A stretch of 64,000 bases of DNA from Actinomadura craniellae. Lineage in GTDB: Bacteria > Actinomycetota > Actinomycetes > Streptosporangiales > Streptosporangiaceae. The stretch spans positions 1-64,000 of the forward strand of contig NZ_QLYX01000026.1 of the NCBI RefSeq assembly GCF_003289645.1, read 5' to 3'. Made by a program: the position numbers and the translations under genes. Below are positions 47,963 through 57,265 of this stretch, piece by piece. The notes under the pieces were generated by a model, which was not told the DNA's origin, searched no databases, and was given only the letters and a program-made list of their open reading frames with translations. Every line of letters starts with the position of its first letter. The first letter of the stretch is position 1.

Positions 47963-48997
47963 ATGGGTAACAAGCTGTCGTTTCTGGGCCGTGACATGGC
48001 GGTCGATCTGGGCACGGCGAACACTTTGGTGTACGTCCGTGGCAGGGGTATCGTCCTGAACGAGCCGTCCGTGGTCGCCATCAATACCAACACGGGCAAG
48101 ATCGTCGCAGTGGGCATAGAGGCGAAACGGATGATCGGCCGGACACCCGGCAACATCGTCGCCGTGCGCCCGCTGAAGGACGGCGTGATCGCCGACTTCG
48201 ACGTCACCGAGCGCATGCTGCGCTACTTCATTCAAAAGGTGCATAAGCGCCGACACTTCGCAAAACCGCGCATAGTGGTCGCGGTACCCAGCGGGATCAC
48301 CGGCGTCGAGCAGCGCGCGGTGAAGGAGGCCGGCTACCAGGCCGGCGCCCGCCGGGTCTACATCATCGAAGAGCCGATGGCCGCCGCGATCGGAGCGGGG
48401 CTGCCGGTGCACGAGCCCACGGGCAACATGGTCGTCGACATCGGCGGTGGCACCACCGAGGTCGCGATCATCTCGCTCGGCGGCATCGTCACCAGCCAGT
48501 CCGTCCGGGTCGGCGGCGACGAGCTCGACCAGGCCGTCATTGCCTTCTCCAAGAAGGAGTACTCCCTGATGCTCGGGGAGCGCACCGCCGAGGAGATCAA
48601 GATGGCCATCGGCTCGGCCTATCCGGGCGGCGACGACGAGCCGCACGCCGAGATCCGGGGTCGTGACCTGGTCAGTGGGCTGCCCAAGACGGTGGTGATC
48701 TCTGCTGAAGAGGTGCGCCGCGCGATCGAAGAGCCCGTCAACTCCATCGTCGACGCGGTCAAGACCACGCTCGACAAGTGCCCGCCCGAACTGTCCGGCG
48801 ACATCATGGACCGGGGCATCGCCCTCACCGGTGGCGGTGCGCTGTTGAAGAACCTGGACGAGCGGCTGCGCGAGGAGACCGGCATGCCGATCCATCTCGT
48901 CGACAACCCGCTCGACTCCGTCGTGCTCGGCACCGGCAAGTGCGTCGAGGACTTCGAGTCGCTACGGCAGGTTCTGATACCCGAGCCGCGGCACTGA
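47963..48997 (+). CDS. mreB: Rod-shape-determining actin MreB
   Basis: 344 residues, typical length. Phosphate 1 loop [16 protein letters not shown] (12-27), phosphate 2 [18 protein letters not shown] and adenosine motif [12 protein letters not shown]-like [13 protein letters not shown]. It forms membrane-associated filaments guiding wall synthesis (spore wall in filamentous actinomycetes). A TACGAT sequence at 47906-47911 could be its -10. First of the operon mreB-mreC-mreD-mrdA-rodA. A hairpin at 49010-49029 lies between mreB and mreC. Confidence 0.97.
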   Translation: MGNKLSFLGRDMAVDLGTANTLVYVRGRGIVLNEPSVVAINTNTGKIVAVGIEAKRMIGRTPGNIVAVRPLKDGVIADFDVTERMLRYFIQKVHKRRHFAKPRIVVAVPSGITGVEQRAVKEAGYQAGARRVYIIEEPMAAAIGAGLPVHEPTGNMVVDIGGGTTEVAIISLGGIVTSQSVRVGGDELDQAVIAFSKKEYSLMLGERTAEEIKMAIGSAYPGGDDEPHAEIRGRDLVSGLPKTVVISAEEVRRAIEEPVNSIVDAVKTTLDKCPPELSGDIMDRGIALTGGGALLKNLDERLREETGMPIHLVDNPLDSVVLGTGKCVEDFESLRQVLIPEPRH

Positions 48998-49009
48998 CGA
49001 GCGTTCCGT

Positions 49010-49029
49010 CCGCCGGGGTCCTCCGGCGG
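49010..49029 (+). terminator. Hairpin between mreB and mreC
   Basis: CCGCCGG (49010-49016) pairs with CCGGCGG (49023-49029). Stem is short and no T-run follows. It could act as a partial terminator or attenuator that lowers downstream mre/pbp expression relative to mreB. Confidence 0.3.
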
Positions 49030-49165
49030 AGCCGCAGGTCGACAGCGTGGAGCACCTGGTGAACTCGTACTCCGGCATACCCCGGCACAGCCGTCCGGGC
49101 ACGCCCGGACGGGGCGGCCGGTCAGTGCGGGACACCCCGCCGGCCACCCCTGAAGGGGGCGTGCG

Positions 49166-50164
49166 GTGAGGGACACCCGGCGGACTCGTGCCGTGCTCGG
49201 CACCCTGCTGGTACTGGCCTTGGTGCTGATCACGATCGACTACCGGGGTGGTGACCGCTCCCCGCTGCGTGGGCTGCGCGGAGTGGGGTCGGCGATCTTC
49301 GGGCCGATCGAGCGCGTCTCCGCCTCGGTGGTGCGGCCGATCGGCAACGCCTTCGACGCGATCACCGATGCTCCCGGCGAGCGGCGCCGGGCCGACCGGT
49401 TGGCACGGGAGAACCAGCGTCTCCGCGAGCAGATCCGATCCGGAATGCTCGACCGCGACCGGTCGGCCCAGCTCAACGGGCTGCTGCGGTCCGCCGGGCT
49501 GGGCGGTTACAAGATCGTCCCAGCCCAGGTGATCTCCGCTGGCCAGGGCCTGGAGGACACGGTCACCATCGACGTGGGCCGGGGCAGCGGAGTGCGGGCC
49601 GAGATGACCGTGATGACCGCCGACGGCCTGGTGGGCCGGGTGACCCGGGTCGGCCCGGCGACGGCCACCGTGCTGCTGGCCACCGACGCCGCGTCCACCG
49701 TGGGCGCCCGGCTGGAGGACTCCAAGGAGATCGGCGTCGTCGAGGGCGTGGGCCGCCGCGGGCTGGGTCGCCGGGGCTCCCCGATGCGGTTCCGGCTGCT
49801 GAGCGCCGCCGCCCCCATGCGGGTGGGGCAGCGCATCGTCACGCTCGGATCGCAGGGCGCGAGACCCTACGTTCCCGGCGTACCGATCGGTGCGGTGGAG
49901 CGGATCGAGGAGAACCCGGGTTCGCTCACCCGCACCGCGCACCTCCGCCCCTTCGTGCACTTCTCCGCGCTGGACGTGGTCGGCGTGGTGGTGGCTCCGC
50001 CGCGGAGCGACCCGCGCGACGCCGTCCTGCCGCCCCGGCCCAAACCCGCCCCGACGCCCACCCCGACGCCCACCCCGGGCGTGACCGCCACGCCGGGCGC
50101 GACGGCCACCGCAAGCCCGAGCGGTCAGCCGCGCCGGTCGGCCCGTCCGAGGGAGGAGGACTGA
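49166..50164 (+). CDS. mreC: Rod-shape-determining protein MreC
   Basis: 332 residues. One N-terminal transmembrane helix (AVLGTLLVLALVLITIDY), then a coiled coil (RRRADRLARENQRLREQIRS) and two beta-barrel halves outside the membrane, with GLGGYKIVPAQVISAGQ. The C-terminal tail is Pro/Thr-rich (PTPTPTPTPGVTATPGAT). MreC bridges MreB and wall-synthesis enzymes. GTG 49166 lies after a GAAGGGGG sequence. Three bases separate it from mreD, so they are coupled. Confidence 0.93.
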   Translation: MRDTRRTRAVLGTLLVLALVLITIDYRGGDRSPLRGLRGVGSAIFGPIERVSASVVRPIGNAFDAITDAPGERRRADRLARENQRLREQIRSGMLDRDRSAQLNGLLRSAGLGGYKIVPAQVISAGQGLEDTVTIDVGRGSGVRAEMTVMTADGLVGRVTRVGPATATVLLATDAASTVGARLEDSKEIGVVEGVGRRGLGRRGSPMRFRLLSAAAPMRVGQRIVTLGSQGARPYVPGVPIGAVERIEENPGSLTRTAHLRPFVHFSALDVVGVVVAPPRSDPRDAVLPPRPKPAPTPTPTPTPGVTATPGATATASPSGQPRRSARPREED

Positions 50165-50167
50165 GCC

Positions 50168-50758
50168 ATGGTGATCAGTACGGACTCCTCTCCGGCCAGC
50201 CGGAAGCTGACCGCGGCCATGGTGATCGCGGTCGCCCTGATCCTCCAGGTGTCGGTGGCCAACCGGCTGCCGCTGCCCGGCGCGGTGATCCCCGACCTGG
50301 TGCTGCTGACCGTGGTGGCGCTGGCGCTGATCAACGGGCCGCTGCTCGGGCTGGTGACGGGCTTCTGCGCCGGGCTGGCCGCCGACATCATCCCGCCCGC
50401 CGACCACACGATCGGGCGGTACGCCCTGGTGTACTGCGTGATCGGTTACCTGTGCGGGCAGGCCAGCGACGAGATGGACCGGTCGGCGGTGGTGCCGTTC
50501 GTGGCGGTGGCCGCCGGCGCGCTGGCCGGCACCCTGCTCTACGCCGGGGTCGGCATGATGATCGGCGATCCCCGGTCGGCCCTCGTCATCCTGCTCCGGG
50601 TCGTGCCGGTGCAGGTGCTCTACGACGTGCTCGCCAGCCCGTTCGTGATCTGGGCGGTGCTCCGGGTGACCGGGCGCGTCGGCCGCGACCGGACCTCTTC
50701 CGGCGGTTTGTCCACCTCCGCGGTGCGCTATCGGGCCATGTCACGGGAACGGGTGTGA
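50168..50758 (+). CDS. mreD: Rod-shape-determining protein MreD
   Basis: 196 residues, five to six hydrophobic helices, with the MreD pattern PGAVIPDLVLLTVVALALIN and LGLVTGFCAGLAADIIPP. It binds MreC in the membrane. Follows mreC by 3 bases and ends one base before the mrdA start, an unambiguous operon. Confidence 0.9.
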   Translation: MVISTDSSPASRKLTAAMVIAVALILQVSVANRLPLPGAVIPDLVLLTVVALALINGPLLGLVTGFCAGLAADIIPPADHTIGRYALVYCVIGYLCGQASDEMDRSAVVPFVAVAAGALAGTLLYAGVGMMIGDPRSALVILLRVVPVQVLYDVLASPFVIWAVLRVTGRVGRDRTSSGGLSTSAVRYRAMSRERV

Positions 50759-50759
50759 C

Positions 50760-52847
50760 ATGAACCCGCGCACGCACACCCGGCTGGTGATCCTGCACGT
50801 CCTGGTGATCACGTTGATGCTCGTCCTGGTCGGGCGGCTGTGGAACCTCCAGGTCGTGAACGGCGAACATTACCGGCAGATCGCCTCGGAGAACCGGGTC
50901 CGCGACATCGTGGTGCCCGCCGTCCGGGGGCAGATCCTCGACGTGTACGGCCGCCCGCTGGTGCACAACCGGGTCGCCCTGGTGGTCTCGGTCGACCGCA
51001 CCACGCTGATGCGGCAGCGCGACCGGGGACGCGCGGTGCTCACCCGGCTGGCCGCGGTGCTGGGCACCACCCGGACGGCCCTGGAACAGAAGACCCGGCT
51101 CTGCGGGCCGACCGTCTCCCGGCCCTGCTGGCCGGGCTCCCCGTTCCAGCCGATCCCGGTCGAGGACAAGACCGACCCCAAGGCCGCGCTCCAGATCATG
51201 GAGCGGCGGGAGGACTTCCCCGGCGTGTCGGCACAGCTCCAGTCGGTCCGGGACTACCCGCGGACCGAGGGGGCCGTGGCCGCGCAGACCCTCGGCTACC
51301 TCCAGCCGCTCACCCAGGAGGAACTCGACCGGCGCACCGGGCTGAAGGTCACCGGCTTCAGCGGGGTCGACCTGGTCGGCCGGGACGGGCTGGAGGCCGC
51401 CTACGACGCCGACCTGCGCGGCAGGTCGGGCGTCCGCAAGGTCAAGGTCGACGCCCAGGGGCGGGTCACCGGCATCGCCGTCGAGGAGCCCTCGGTGCCC
51501 GGCTCCCACCTGGTCACCAGCATCGACGCCAAGGTGCAGGCCGCCGTGGAGCGGGCCATCGCCGGAGCCGTGGCCGAGGCCCGCAAGCAGGGCAAGAAGG
51601 GCAGCTCGGCCGCCGGGGTGGTGCTCGACGTGCAGACCGGCCGGGTCGTCGCACTGGCGAGCCTGCCCACCTACGACCCGGCCGTCTGGATCGGCGGCAT
51701 CTCCCAGCAGGAGTACGTGCGGCTGCTGGGCAAGAGCCAGGGCGAACCGCTGATCTCCCGGGCCATCGCCGGCCAGTTCGCCCCCGGCTCCACGTTCAAG
51801 ATCTCCTCGCTGGCCGCGGCGGTCGCCGACGGCTACCCGCTGAACGGCATCTATCCCTGCCCCGGCTCCTACAGCGTCGGCGGCCGGGCGTTCACCAACT
51901 TCCGCGGCGTGGGCCACGGGATGATCAACCTGCACAAGGCGCTGGTCGTCTCGTGCGACACGATCTTCTACAAGTTCGCCTACGAGCAGTGGCTGCGCGA
52001 CGGCGGCAACAACCCGGGCAAGGCCCCCAAGGACCCGATGGTCCGCACGGCCCGCAAGTTCGGCTTCGGTGACCAGACCGGCATCGACCTGCCGGGCGAG
52101 TCCCCGGGCCGGATCCCCGACCGGGCGTGGAAGCAGGCGTACTGGGAGGCCACCCGCAAGGCCGACTGCAAGGCGGCCAAGACCGGCTATCCCGAGATCG
52201 CCCGCACCGACCCCAAGCGGAACGACTACATGAAGAAACTCGCGCACGAGAATTGCGTCGAGGGGTTCAAGTGGCACGCCGCCGAGTCGGTCAACCTCTC
52301 GGTGGGGCAGGGCAACGTGCTGGTCACACCGCTGCAACTGGCCCGGGCGTATGCGGCGGTGGCCAACGGCGGCAAGCTGGTGACGCCCCGGCTGGGGCTG
52401 GCCGTGATCCGCCCCGACGGCACCGTGGTCCGCCGCATCGAGCCGCCGAAGCCGCGCAAACTGGACGTCGACCCCAAGGTGCTGGCCTACATGCGCAACG
52501 CGCTCGCCAAGGTGCCCAGCGAGGGCACCGCCGGCGGGGCCTTCGGCGAGTTCGACCTGAAGAAGGTCGCGGTGGCCGGCAAGACCGGTACCGCCGAGGT
52601 GTGGGGCAAGGACGACACCGCCTGGTTCGCCTCCTACGCCCCCGCCGACAAGCCCCGCTTCGCCATCGTGGCGATGGTGACGGAGGCCGGCACCGGCGGT
52701 GCGATCTCCGCCCCCGCGGTACGCCAGATCTACGAGGCGATCTACGGGATGAAGGATGGCAAGCCGGCCCTGCCCGGCGGGCGGCTCCCCGACAAGCTGC
52801 CCAAGGTGCGTCCCGACGGGACGGTCGACCTGTCCGCGGCGCCGTGA
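50760..52847 (+). CDS. mrdA: Penicillin-binding protein 2 (peptidoglycan transpeptidase)
   Basis: 695 residues. A short cytoplasmic start, one transmembrane helix (LVILHVLVITLMLVLVGRLW), a dimerisation domain and a transpeptidase domain. Active motifs: SxxK in GQFAPGSTFKIS (Ser near residue 344), SxN-like VSCDTIFYKF and KTGTAE near residue 606. It cross-links wall glycan in lateral or spore wall growth with RodA. Starts one base after mreD stop; its stop overlaps the rodA start (GTGA). Confidence 0.95.
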   Translation: MNPRTHTRLVILHVLVITLMLVLVGRLWNLQVVNGEHYRQIASENRVRDIVVPAVRGQILDVYGRPLVHNRVALVVSVDRTTLMRQRDRGRAVLTRLAAVLGTTRTALEQKTRLCGPTVSRPCWPGSPFQPIPVEDKTDPKAALQIMERREDFPGVSAQLQSVRDYPRTEGAVAAQTLGYLQPLTQEELDRRTGLKVTGFSGVDLVGRDGLEAAYDADLRGRSGVRKVKVDAQGRVTGIAVEEPSVPGSHLVTSIDAKVQAAVERAIAGAVAEARKQGKKGSSAAGVVLDVQTGRVVALASLPTYDPAVWIGGISQQEYVRLLGKSQGEPLISRAIAGQFAPGSTFKISSLAAAVADGYPLNGIYPCPGSYSVGGRAFTNFRGVGHGMINLHKALVVSCDTIFYKFAYEQWLRDGGNNPGKAPKDPMVRTARKFGFGDQTGIDLPGESPGRIPDRAWKQAYWEATRKADCKAAKTGYPEIARTDPKRNDYMKKLAHENCVEGFKWHAAESVNLSVGQGNVLVTPLQLARAYAAVANGGKLVTPRLGLAVIRPDGTVVRRIEPPKPRKLDVDPKVLAYMRNALAKVPSEGTAGGAFGEFDLKKVAVAGKTGTAEVWGKDDTAWFASYAPADKPRFAIVAMVTEAGTGGAISAPAVRQIYEAIYGMKDGKPALPGGRLPDKLPKVRPDGTVDLSAAP

Positions 52848-54022
52848 CCGCCGGGCTGGGGGGAGTCCGCGGCTACGGGACGCGGCGGTCCTGGCTGGAC
52901 CGGACGGCGGTGCTGCGGCGGTTCGACTGGACGCTGATCGGCGCGGTGTTCGTCCTGGCGTTCGTCGGCGCGCTGCTGGTGCGCTCGGCGACCTACGACG
53001 GGCTGATCGAGCAGGGCAAGGACCCGGAGGGCTACTTCAAGCGGCAACTGCTGAACCTGCCGATCGGGTTCGCGCTGGGCTGCATGGTGGCCCTGCTCGA
53101 CTACCGGCTGCTGCGGGCGTACGCGCCGATCCTGTACGGGGTGGCCTCCGTGGGGCTGGTGGCGGTGCTGTCGCCGCTGGGCGAGACGATCAACGGGTCG
53201 CACTCGTGGATCGTGCTGGGCGGCGGTTTCCAGGTGCAGCCCTCGGAGTTCGCCAAGGTCGGCCTGGTGGTGCTGCTGGCGATGATCCTCCAGGAGCCCC
53301 GGGATGGCGAGGTCGGGCCGGGCGTGCGCGACATCCTGCTCGCGCTCGTCCTGGCCGGGATCCCGGCCGCGCTGATCATGCTGCAGCCGGACCTGGGCAC
53401 CACGCTGGTGTTCATCGCCGTGCTGCTCGGCATGCTCGCCGTGTCGGGAGTGCGCAAACGCTGGCTGTTCGGGCTGGTCGGCGGCGGGCTGGCCGCGGCG
53501 TTCTCGGTGTTCTTCTTCGGGCTGCTCAAGCCGTACCAGGTCGCCCGGTTCACCGCCTTCATCGACCCGTCCGCCGATCCGCGCGGGGCCGGGTACAACG
53601 CCCAGCAGGCGCGCATCGCGGTGGGCTCGGGCGGGTTCTCCGGCAAGGGCCTGTTCAACGGCGAGCAGACCGCGGGCCACTTCGTGCCCGAGCAGCAGAC
53701 CGACTTCATCTTCACCGTGGCGGGCGAGGAACTGGGCTTCCTCGGCTCGGTCGTCATCGTCGGACTGCTCGGGGTGGTGCTGTGGCGGGGGCTGCGGATC
53801 GCCGTCCAGGCCGCCGACATGTTCGGCACCCTGGTGGCGGCCGGGGTGGTCTGCTGGCTGGGCTTCCAGACCTTCGAGAACGTCGGCATGACACTCGGCA
53901 TCATGCCGATCACCGGGCTGCCGCTGCCCTTCGTCTCCTACGGGGGGTCGGCGACCTTCGCCAACCTGATCGCTCTCGGGTTGCTGCAGGCGGTGCACCT
54001 GCGATGTCGCCCGGTCGACTGA
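52844..54022 (+). CDS. rodA: Rod-shape glycosyltransferase RodA
   Basis: 392 residues, ten hydrophobic helices, SEDS family. Conserved patterns: INGSHSWIVLGGGFQVQPSE, LQPDLGTTLVF, PEQQTDFIFTVAGEELGF and GLPLPFVSYGGSA near the end. It polymerises lipid II glycan chains, paired with PBP2. GTG start overlaps the mrdA stop. Last gene of the mre operon; the next gene has its own promoter. Confidence 0.96.
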   Translation: MTAGLGGVRGYGTRRSWLDRTAVLRRFDWTLIGAVFVLAFVGALLVRSATYDGLIEQGKDPEGYFKRQLLNLPIGFALGCMVALLDYRLLRAYAPILYGVASVGLVAVLSPLGETINGSHSWIVLGGGFQVQPSEFAKVGLVVLLAMILQEPRDGEVGPGVRDILLALVLAGIPAALIMLQPDLGTTLVFIAVLLGMLAVSGVRKRWLFGLVGGGLAAAFSVFFFGLLKPYQVARFTAFIDPSADPRGAGYNAQQARIAVGSGGFSGKGLFNGEQTAGHFVPEQQTDFIFTVAGEELGFLGSVVIVGLLGVVLWRGLRIAVQAADMFGTLVAAGVVCWLGFQTFENVGMTLGIMPITGLPLPFVSYGGSATFANLIALGLLQAVHLRCRPVD

Positions 54023-54051
54023 TCACGGCCGGGGGAGGCCACGCCCGGCGG

Positions 54052-54057
54052 TAGGGT
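54052..54057 (+). promoter_or_regulatory. -10 box before the radical SAM gene
   Basis: TAGGGT in the gap after rodA fits an actinobacterial -10 hexamer. The start codon at 54097 follows with CGGAGGG just upstream. No convincing -35. Confidence 0.4.
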
Positions 54058-54096
54058 TGGACCTTCGATCCCTGACCTCTTCCGGAGGGTCTTGCC

Positions 54097-56028
54097 ATGC
54101 CTGTCGAATCGATCTTCCCGCGCCTGGAGCCGCTGCTCCCGCGTGTGCAGAAGCCGATTCAGTACGTCGGCGGCGAGCTCAACTCCCAGACCAAGGACTG
54201 GGCCGAGGCCGAGGTCCGCTGGGCGCTGATGTACCCGGACGCCTACGAGGTGGGGCTACCCAACCAGGGCGTCCAGATCCTTTACGAGATCCTGAACGAG
54301 CGTCCCGGGGTGCTGGCCGAGCGCACCTACTCGGTCTGGCCCGACCTCGAAGCGCTGATGCGTGAGCACGGCATCCCGCAGTTCACCGTCGACGCCCACC
54401 GCCCGGTGGCGGCCTTCGACGTGCTCGGCGTCAGTTTCTCCACCGAACTCGGCTACACCAACCTGCTCACCGCGCTGGACCTGGCCGGCATCCCGCTGGA
54501 GGCCGCCGACCGGGGCGACGAGCACCCGATCGTGCTCGCCGGCGGGCACGCCGCGTTCAACCCCGAGCCGATCGCCGACTTCCTCGACGCCGCCGTCCTC
54601 GGTGACGGCGAGCAGATCGTGCTCGCGATCACCGAGGTGGTCCGCGAGTGGAAGGCCGAGGGCTCGCCCGGTGGGCGCGACGAACTGCTGCTGCGGCTGG
54701 CCGCGTCCGGCGGTGTCTACGTGCCGCGCTTCTTCGACGTGAGCTACCTGCCCGACGGCCGGATCCAGCGGGTGGCGCCGAACCGGCCGGGCGTCCCCTT
54801 CCAGGTCGCCAAGCACACGGTCATGGACCTCGACGAGTGGCCCTACCCCAAGCGGCCCCTCGTCCCGCTGGCCGAGACCGTGCACGAGCGGTACAGCGTG
54901 GAGATCTTCCGGGGCTGCACCCGCGGCTGCCGGTTCTGCCAGGCGGGCATGATCACCCGCCCGGTGCGCGAGCGCTCCATCACCACCATCGGCGCGATGG
55001 TCGAGCAGGGCCTGGCCGCGAGCGGCCTGAACGAGGTCGGCCTGCTCAGCCTCTCCAGCGCCGACCACAGCGAGATCGGCGAGGTCGCCAAGGACCTGGC
55101 CGACCGTTACGAGGGCACCCGCACCTCCCTGTCGCTGCCCTCCACCCGGGTCGACGCCTTCAACATCACGCTCGCCAACGAGTTCTCCCGCGGTGGCCGC
55201 CGCTCCGGCCTGACGTTCGCCCCCGAGGGCGGCTCCGAGCGGATGCGCAAGGTCATCAACAAGATGGTCTCCGAGGACGACCTCATCCGCACCGTGACCA
55301 CCGCCTACGAGAACGGCTGGCGGCAGGTCAAGCTCTACTTCATGTGCGGGCTGCCCACCGAGGCGGACGAGGACGTCCTGGCCATCGCCGACATGGCCCG
55401 CCGGGTCATCCAGGCCGGCCGGGAGGCCACCGGGCGGCGCGACATCCGCTGCACGGTGTCGATCGGCGGGTTCGTGCCCAAGCCGCACACCCCGTTCCAG
55501 TGGGCCGCCCAGTGCGACCACGAGACCGTGGACCGCAGGCTGCGGGCCCTCAAGGACACCCTGCGGCGCGACCGCGAGTACGGCAAGGCGATCGGGCTGC
55601 GCTACCACGACGGCAAGCCGTCGATCATCGAGGGCCTGCTGTCGCGCGGCGACCGGCGGGTCGGCAAGGTGATCCGGGCGGTGTGGGAGGACGGCGGCCG
55701 GTTCGACGGCTGGAGCGAACACTTCTCCTATGAGCGCTGGGCCGGCTGCGCCGAGAAGGCCCTGGCCGGCGAACCGGTCGACCTCGACTGGTACACGGTC
55801 CGCGAGCGTGCCGAGGTCGAGGTGCTGCCCTGGGACCACCTCGATGCCGGGCTCGACCGCGAGTGGCTCTGGCAGGACTGGCAGGACGCGATCGACGAGA
55901 CCGAAGTCGAGGACTGCCGATGGACGCCTTGTTACGACTGCGGGGTATGCCCGACCATGGGCACCGAGATCCAGATCGGCCCCACCGGGAAGAGGCTGCT
56001 GCCGCTCAGCGTCGTGCAGTCGGGCTGA
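54097..56028 (+). CDS. B12-binding-type radical SAM protein (TIGR03960 family)
   Basis: 643 residues. An N-terminal Rossmann-like cobalamin-type region (to about 230), then the radical SAM core with CxxxCxxC cluster in IFRGCTRGCRFCQAGM (near residue 275), and a GGSERMRKVINKM stretch. The C-terminal part has several Cys (CYDCGVCPTMG). Members are found beside the TIGR03936 gene and rne/rng in actinobacteria, suggesting a role in RNA or ribosome-related modification. Substrate unknown. Confidence 0.9.
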   Translation: MPVESIFPRLEPLLPRVQKPIQYVGGELNSQTKDWAEAEVRWALMYPDAYEVGLPNQGVQILYEILNERPGVLAERTYSVWPDLEALMREHGIPQFTVDAHRPVAAFDVLGVSFSTELGYTNLLTALDLAGIPLEAADRGDEHPIVLAGGHAAFNPEPIADFLDAAVLGDGEQIVLAITEVVREWKAEGSPGGRDELLLRLAASGGVYVPRFFDVSYLPDGRIQRVAPNRPGVPFQVAKHTVMDLDEWPYPKRPLVPLAETVHERYSVEIFRGCTRGCRFCQAGMITRPVRERSITTIGAMVEQGLAASGLNEVGLLSLSSADHSEIGEVAKDLADRYEGTRTSLSLPSTRVDAFNITLANEFSRGGRRSGLTFAPEGGSERMRKVINKMVSEDDLIRTVTTAYENGWRQVKLYFMCGLPTEADEDVLAIADMARRVIQAGREATGRRDIRCTVSIGGFVPKPHTPFQWAAQCDHETVDRRLRALKDTLRRDREYGKAIGLRYHDGKPSIIEGLLSRGDRRVGKVIRAVWEDGGRFDGWSEHFSYERWAGCAEKALAGEPVDLDWYTVRERAEVEVLPWDHLDAGLDREWLWQDWQDAIDETEVEDCRWTPCYDCGVCPTMGTEIQIGPTGKRLLPLSVVQSG

Positions 56029-56129
56029 CCGGCCGGGGCGTGAACTTATCGGTGGGCTTAGACGTCCCTAACAGGGGATAGGCACGGTATCCCGGCGGTG
56101 CCGCGGGTACGTGGGGGCCCAAGGGGGCC

Positions 56130-56151
56130 TAAGGGCCCTTACCCTGTAGGG
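56130..56151. promoter_or_regulatory. Palindromes upstream of the DUF2344 gene
   Basis: TAAGGGCCCTTA (56130-56141) is a perfect 12-bp palindrome, directly followed by CCCTGTAGGG (56142-56151). They lie 50 bases before the downstream start codon. Operator function is possible. Confidence 0.35.
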
Positions 56152-56201
56152 AGACGTTCCGACTTTCGAGCGCGAGTAGGAAGGACAGAGCCCTGGCACC
56201 C

Positions 56202-57065
56202 ATGCCGGAGGGTCCAGCGCCGGCCCCCGTGATCCAGCGACTGCGCGTGCACTACGCCAAGCGCGGCAGGTTGCGGTTCACGAGCCACCGCGACATATCC
56301 CGGGCCGTGGAACGCGCAGTGCGGCGCGCCGGGATCCCTGTGGCGTACAGCGCCGGATTCACTCCGCACCCGAAGATCTCGTACGCGGGTGCGGCGGCGA
56401 CAGGAGTGGCCAGCGAGGCCGAGTACCTCGAAATCGGGCTGACCGGCACCCGCGACCCTGCGCAGGTGCGGGCCGACCTCGACGCGGCGCTTCCGGCGGG
56501 CCTCGACATCCTCGATGTCGTCCAGGTCCCCGAGGCCCGCGGCGGGGCCGAGCAGCACCGGCCCGAACCGATCACCGAACGGCTCCAGGCGTCCGAATGG
56601 CGGATCCGGCTGGACGGCGTCACCGTCGACGCCGCCGCGTCGGCCGTTGCCGCCTTCATGGCCGCCCCGGAGATCGAGGTCGAGCGCCTCACCAAGAAGG
56701 GACGCCGCCGCTTCGATGTGCGCGCCGCCGTGTTCGCCTGTGGGCTGGACCGGCGCGCCACGGAAGCGACGGATGTCCCTTGTGCAATACTTCGAATGGT
56801 TGTTCGGCATACCACACCTGTCGTTCGACCGGATGACGTTCTCACCGGACTGCGTCAAGTCGCCGACCTCGCGCCGCCGTCGCCTCCACTGGTGACCCGG
56901 CTGGCGCAGGGGCCCCTCGACGCGGACACCGGTGAACTCGCGGATCCCCTGGATCCCGACCGGGATGCCGTACCGCCGGGCGTTGCCGCCCTGGCGGGCG
57001 TGAGCCCTGCGCTCACGCGATCGGCGGACACCGCGGGCGAGGACGTCGTCAGCACTCGGCCATAG
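56202..57065 (+). CDS. TIGR03936 / DUF2344 family radical-SAM-associated protein
   Basis: 287 residues. The N-terminal motif RLRVHYAKRGRLRFTSHRDI, followed by RAVRRAGIPVAYSAGFTPHPK, defines the DUF2344 family. It works with the TIGR03960 radical SAM protein just upstream, probably as an RNA or substrate binding subunit. The C-terminal 60 residues are low complexity. Spaced 173 bases from the radical SAM gene, with palindromes between. Confidence 0.88.
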   Translation: MPEGPAPAPVIQRLRVHYAKRGRLRFTSHRDISRAVERAVRRAGIPVAYSAGFTPHPKISYAGAAATGVASEAEYLEIGLTGTRDPAQVRADLDAALPAGLDILDVVQVPEARGGAEQHRPEPITERLQASEWRIRLDGVTVDAAASAVAAFMAAPEIEVERLTKKGRRRFDVRAAVFACGLDRRATEATDVPCAILRMVVRHTTPVVRPDDVLTGLRQVADLAPPSPPLVTRLAQGPLDADTGELADPLDPDRDAVPPGVAALAGVSPALTRSADTAGEDVVSTRP

Positions 57066-57265
57066 GTCCGGCACCGTGCACATGGAGCCGAGCCCCAGGG
57101 GTGGCCGGGCGCGCCCCCGACTGACTTTTGCCGCCGTTGCCGGACGCAGGACCGGAACGCGGTGGCGCTGACGACTGATGGAGCGCTCCTGTGCGGCGCA
57201 CCGCGCGAACCCGCCTCGGGCGGGCGGCGCGGTAGCGCCCGGGAGCCTGACGGGAGATTGCCCGC

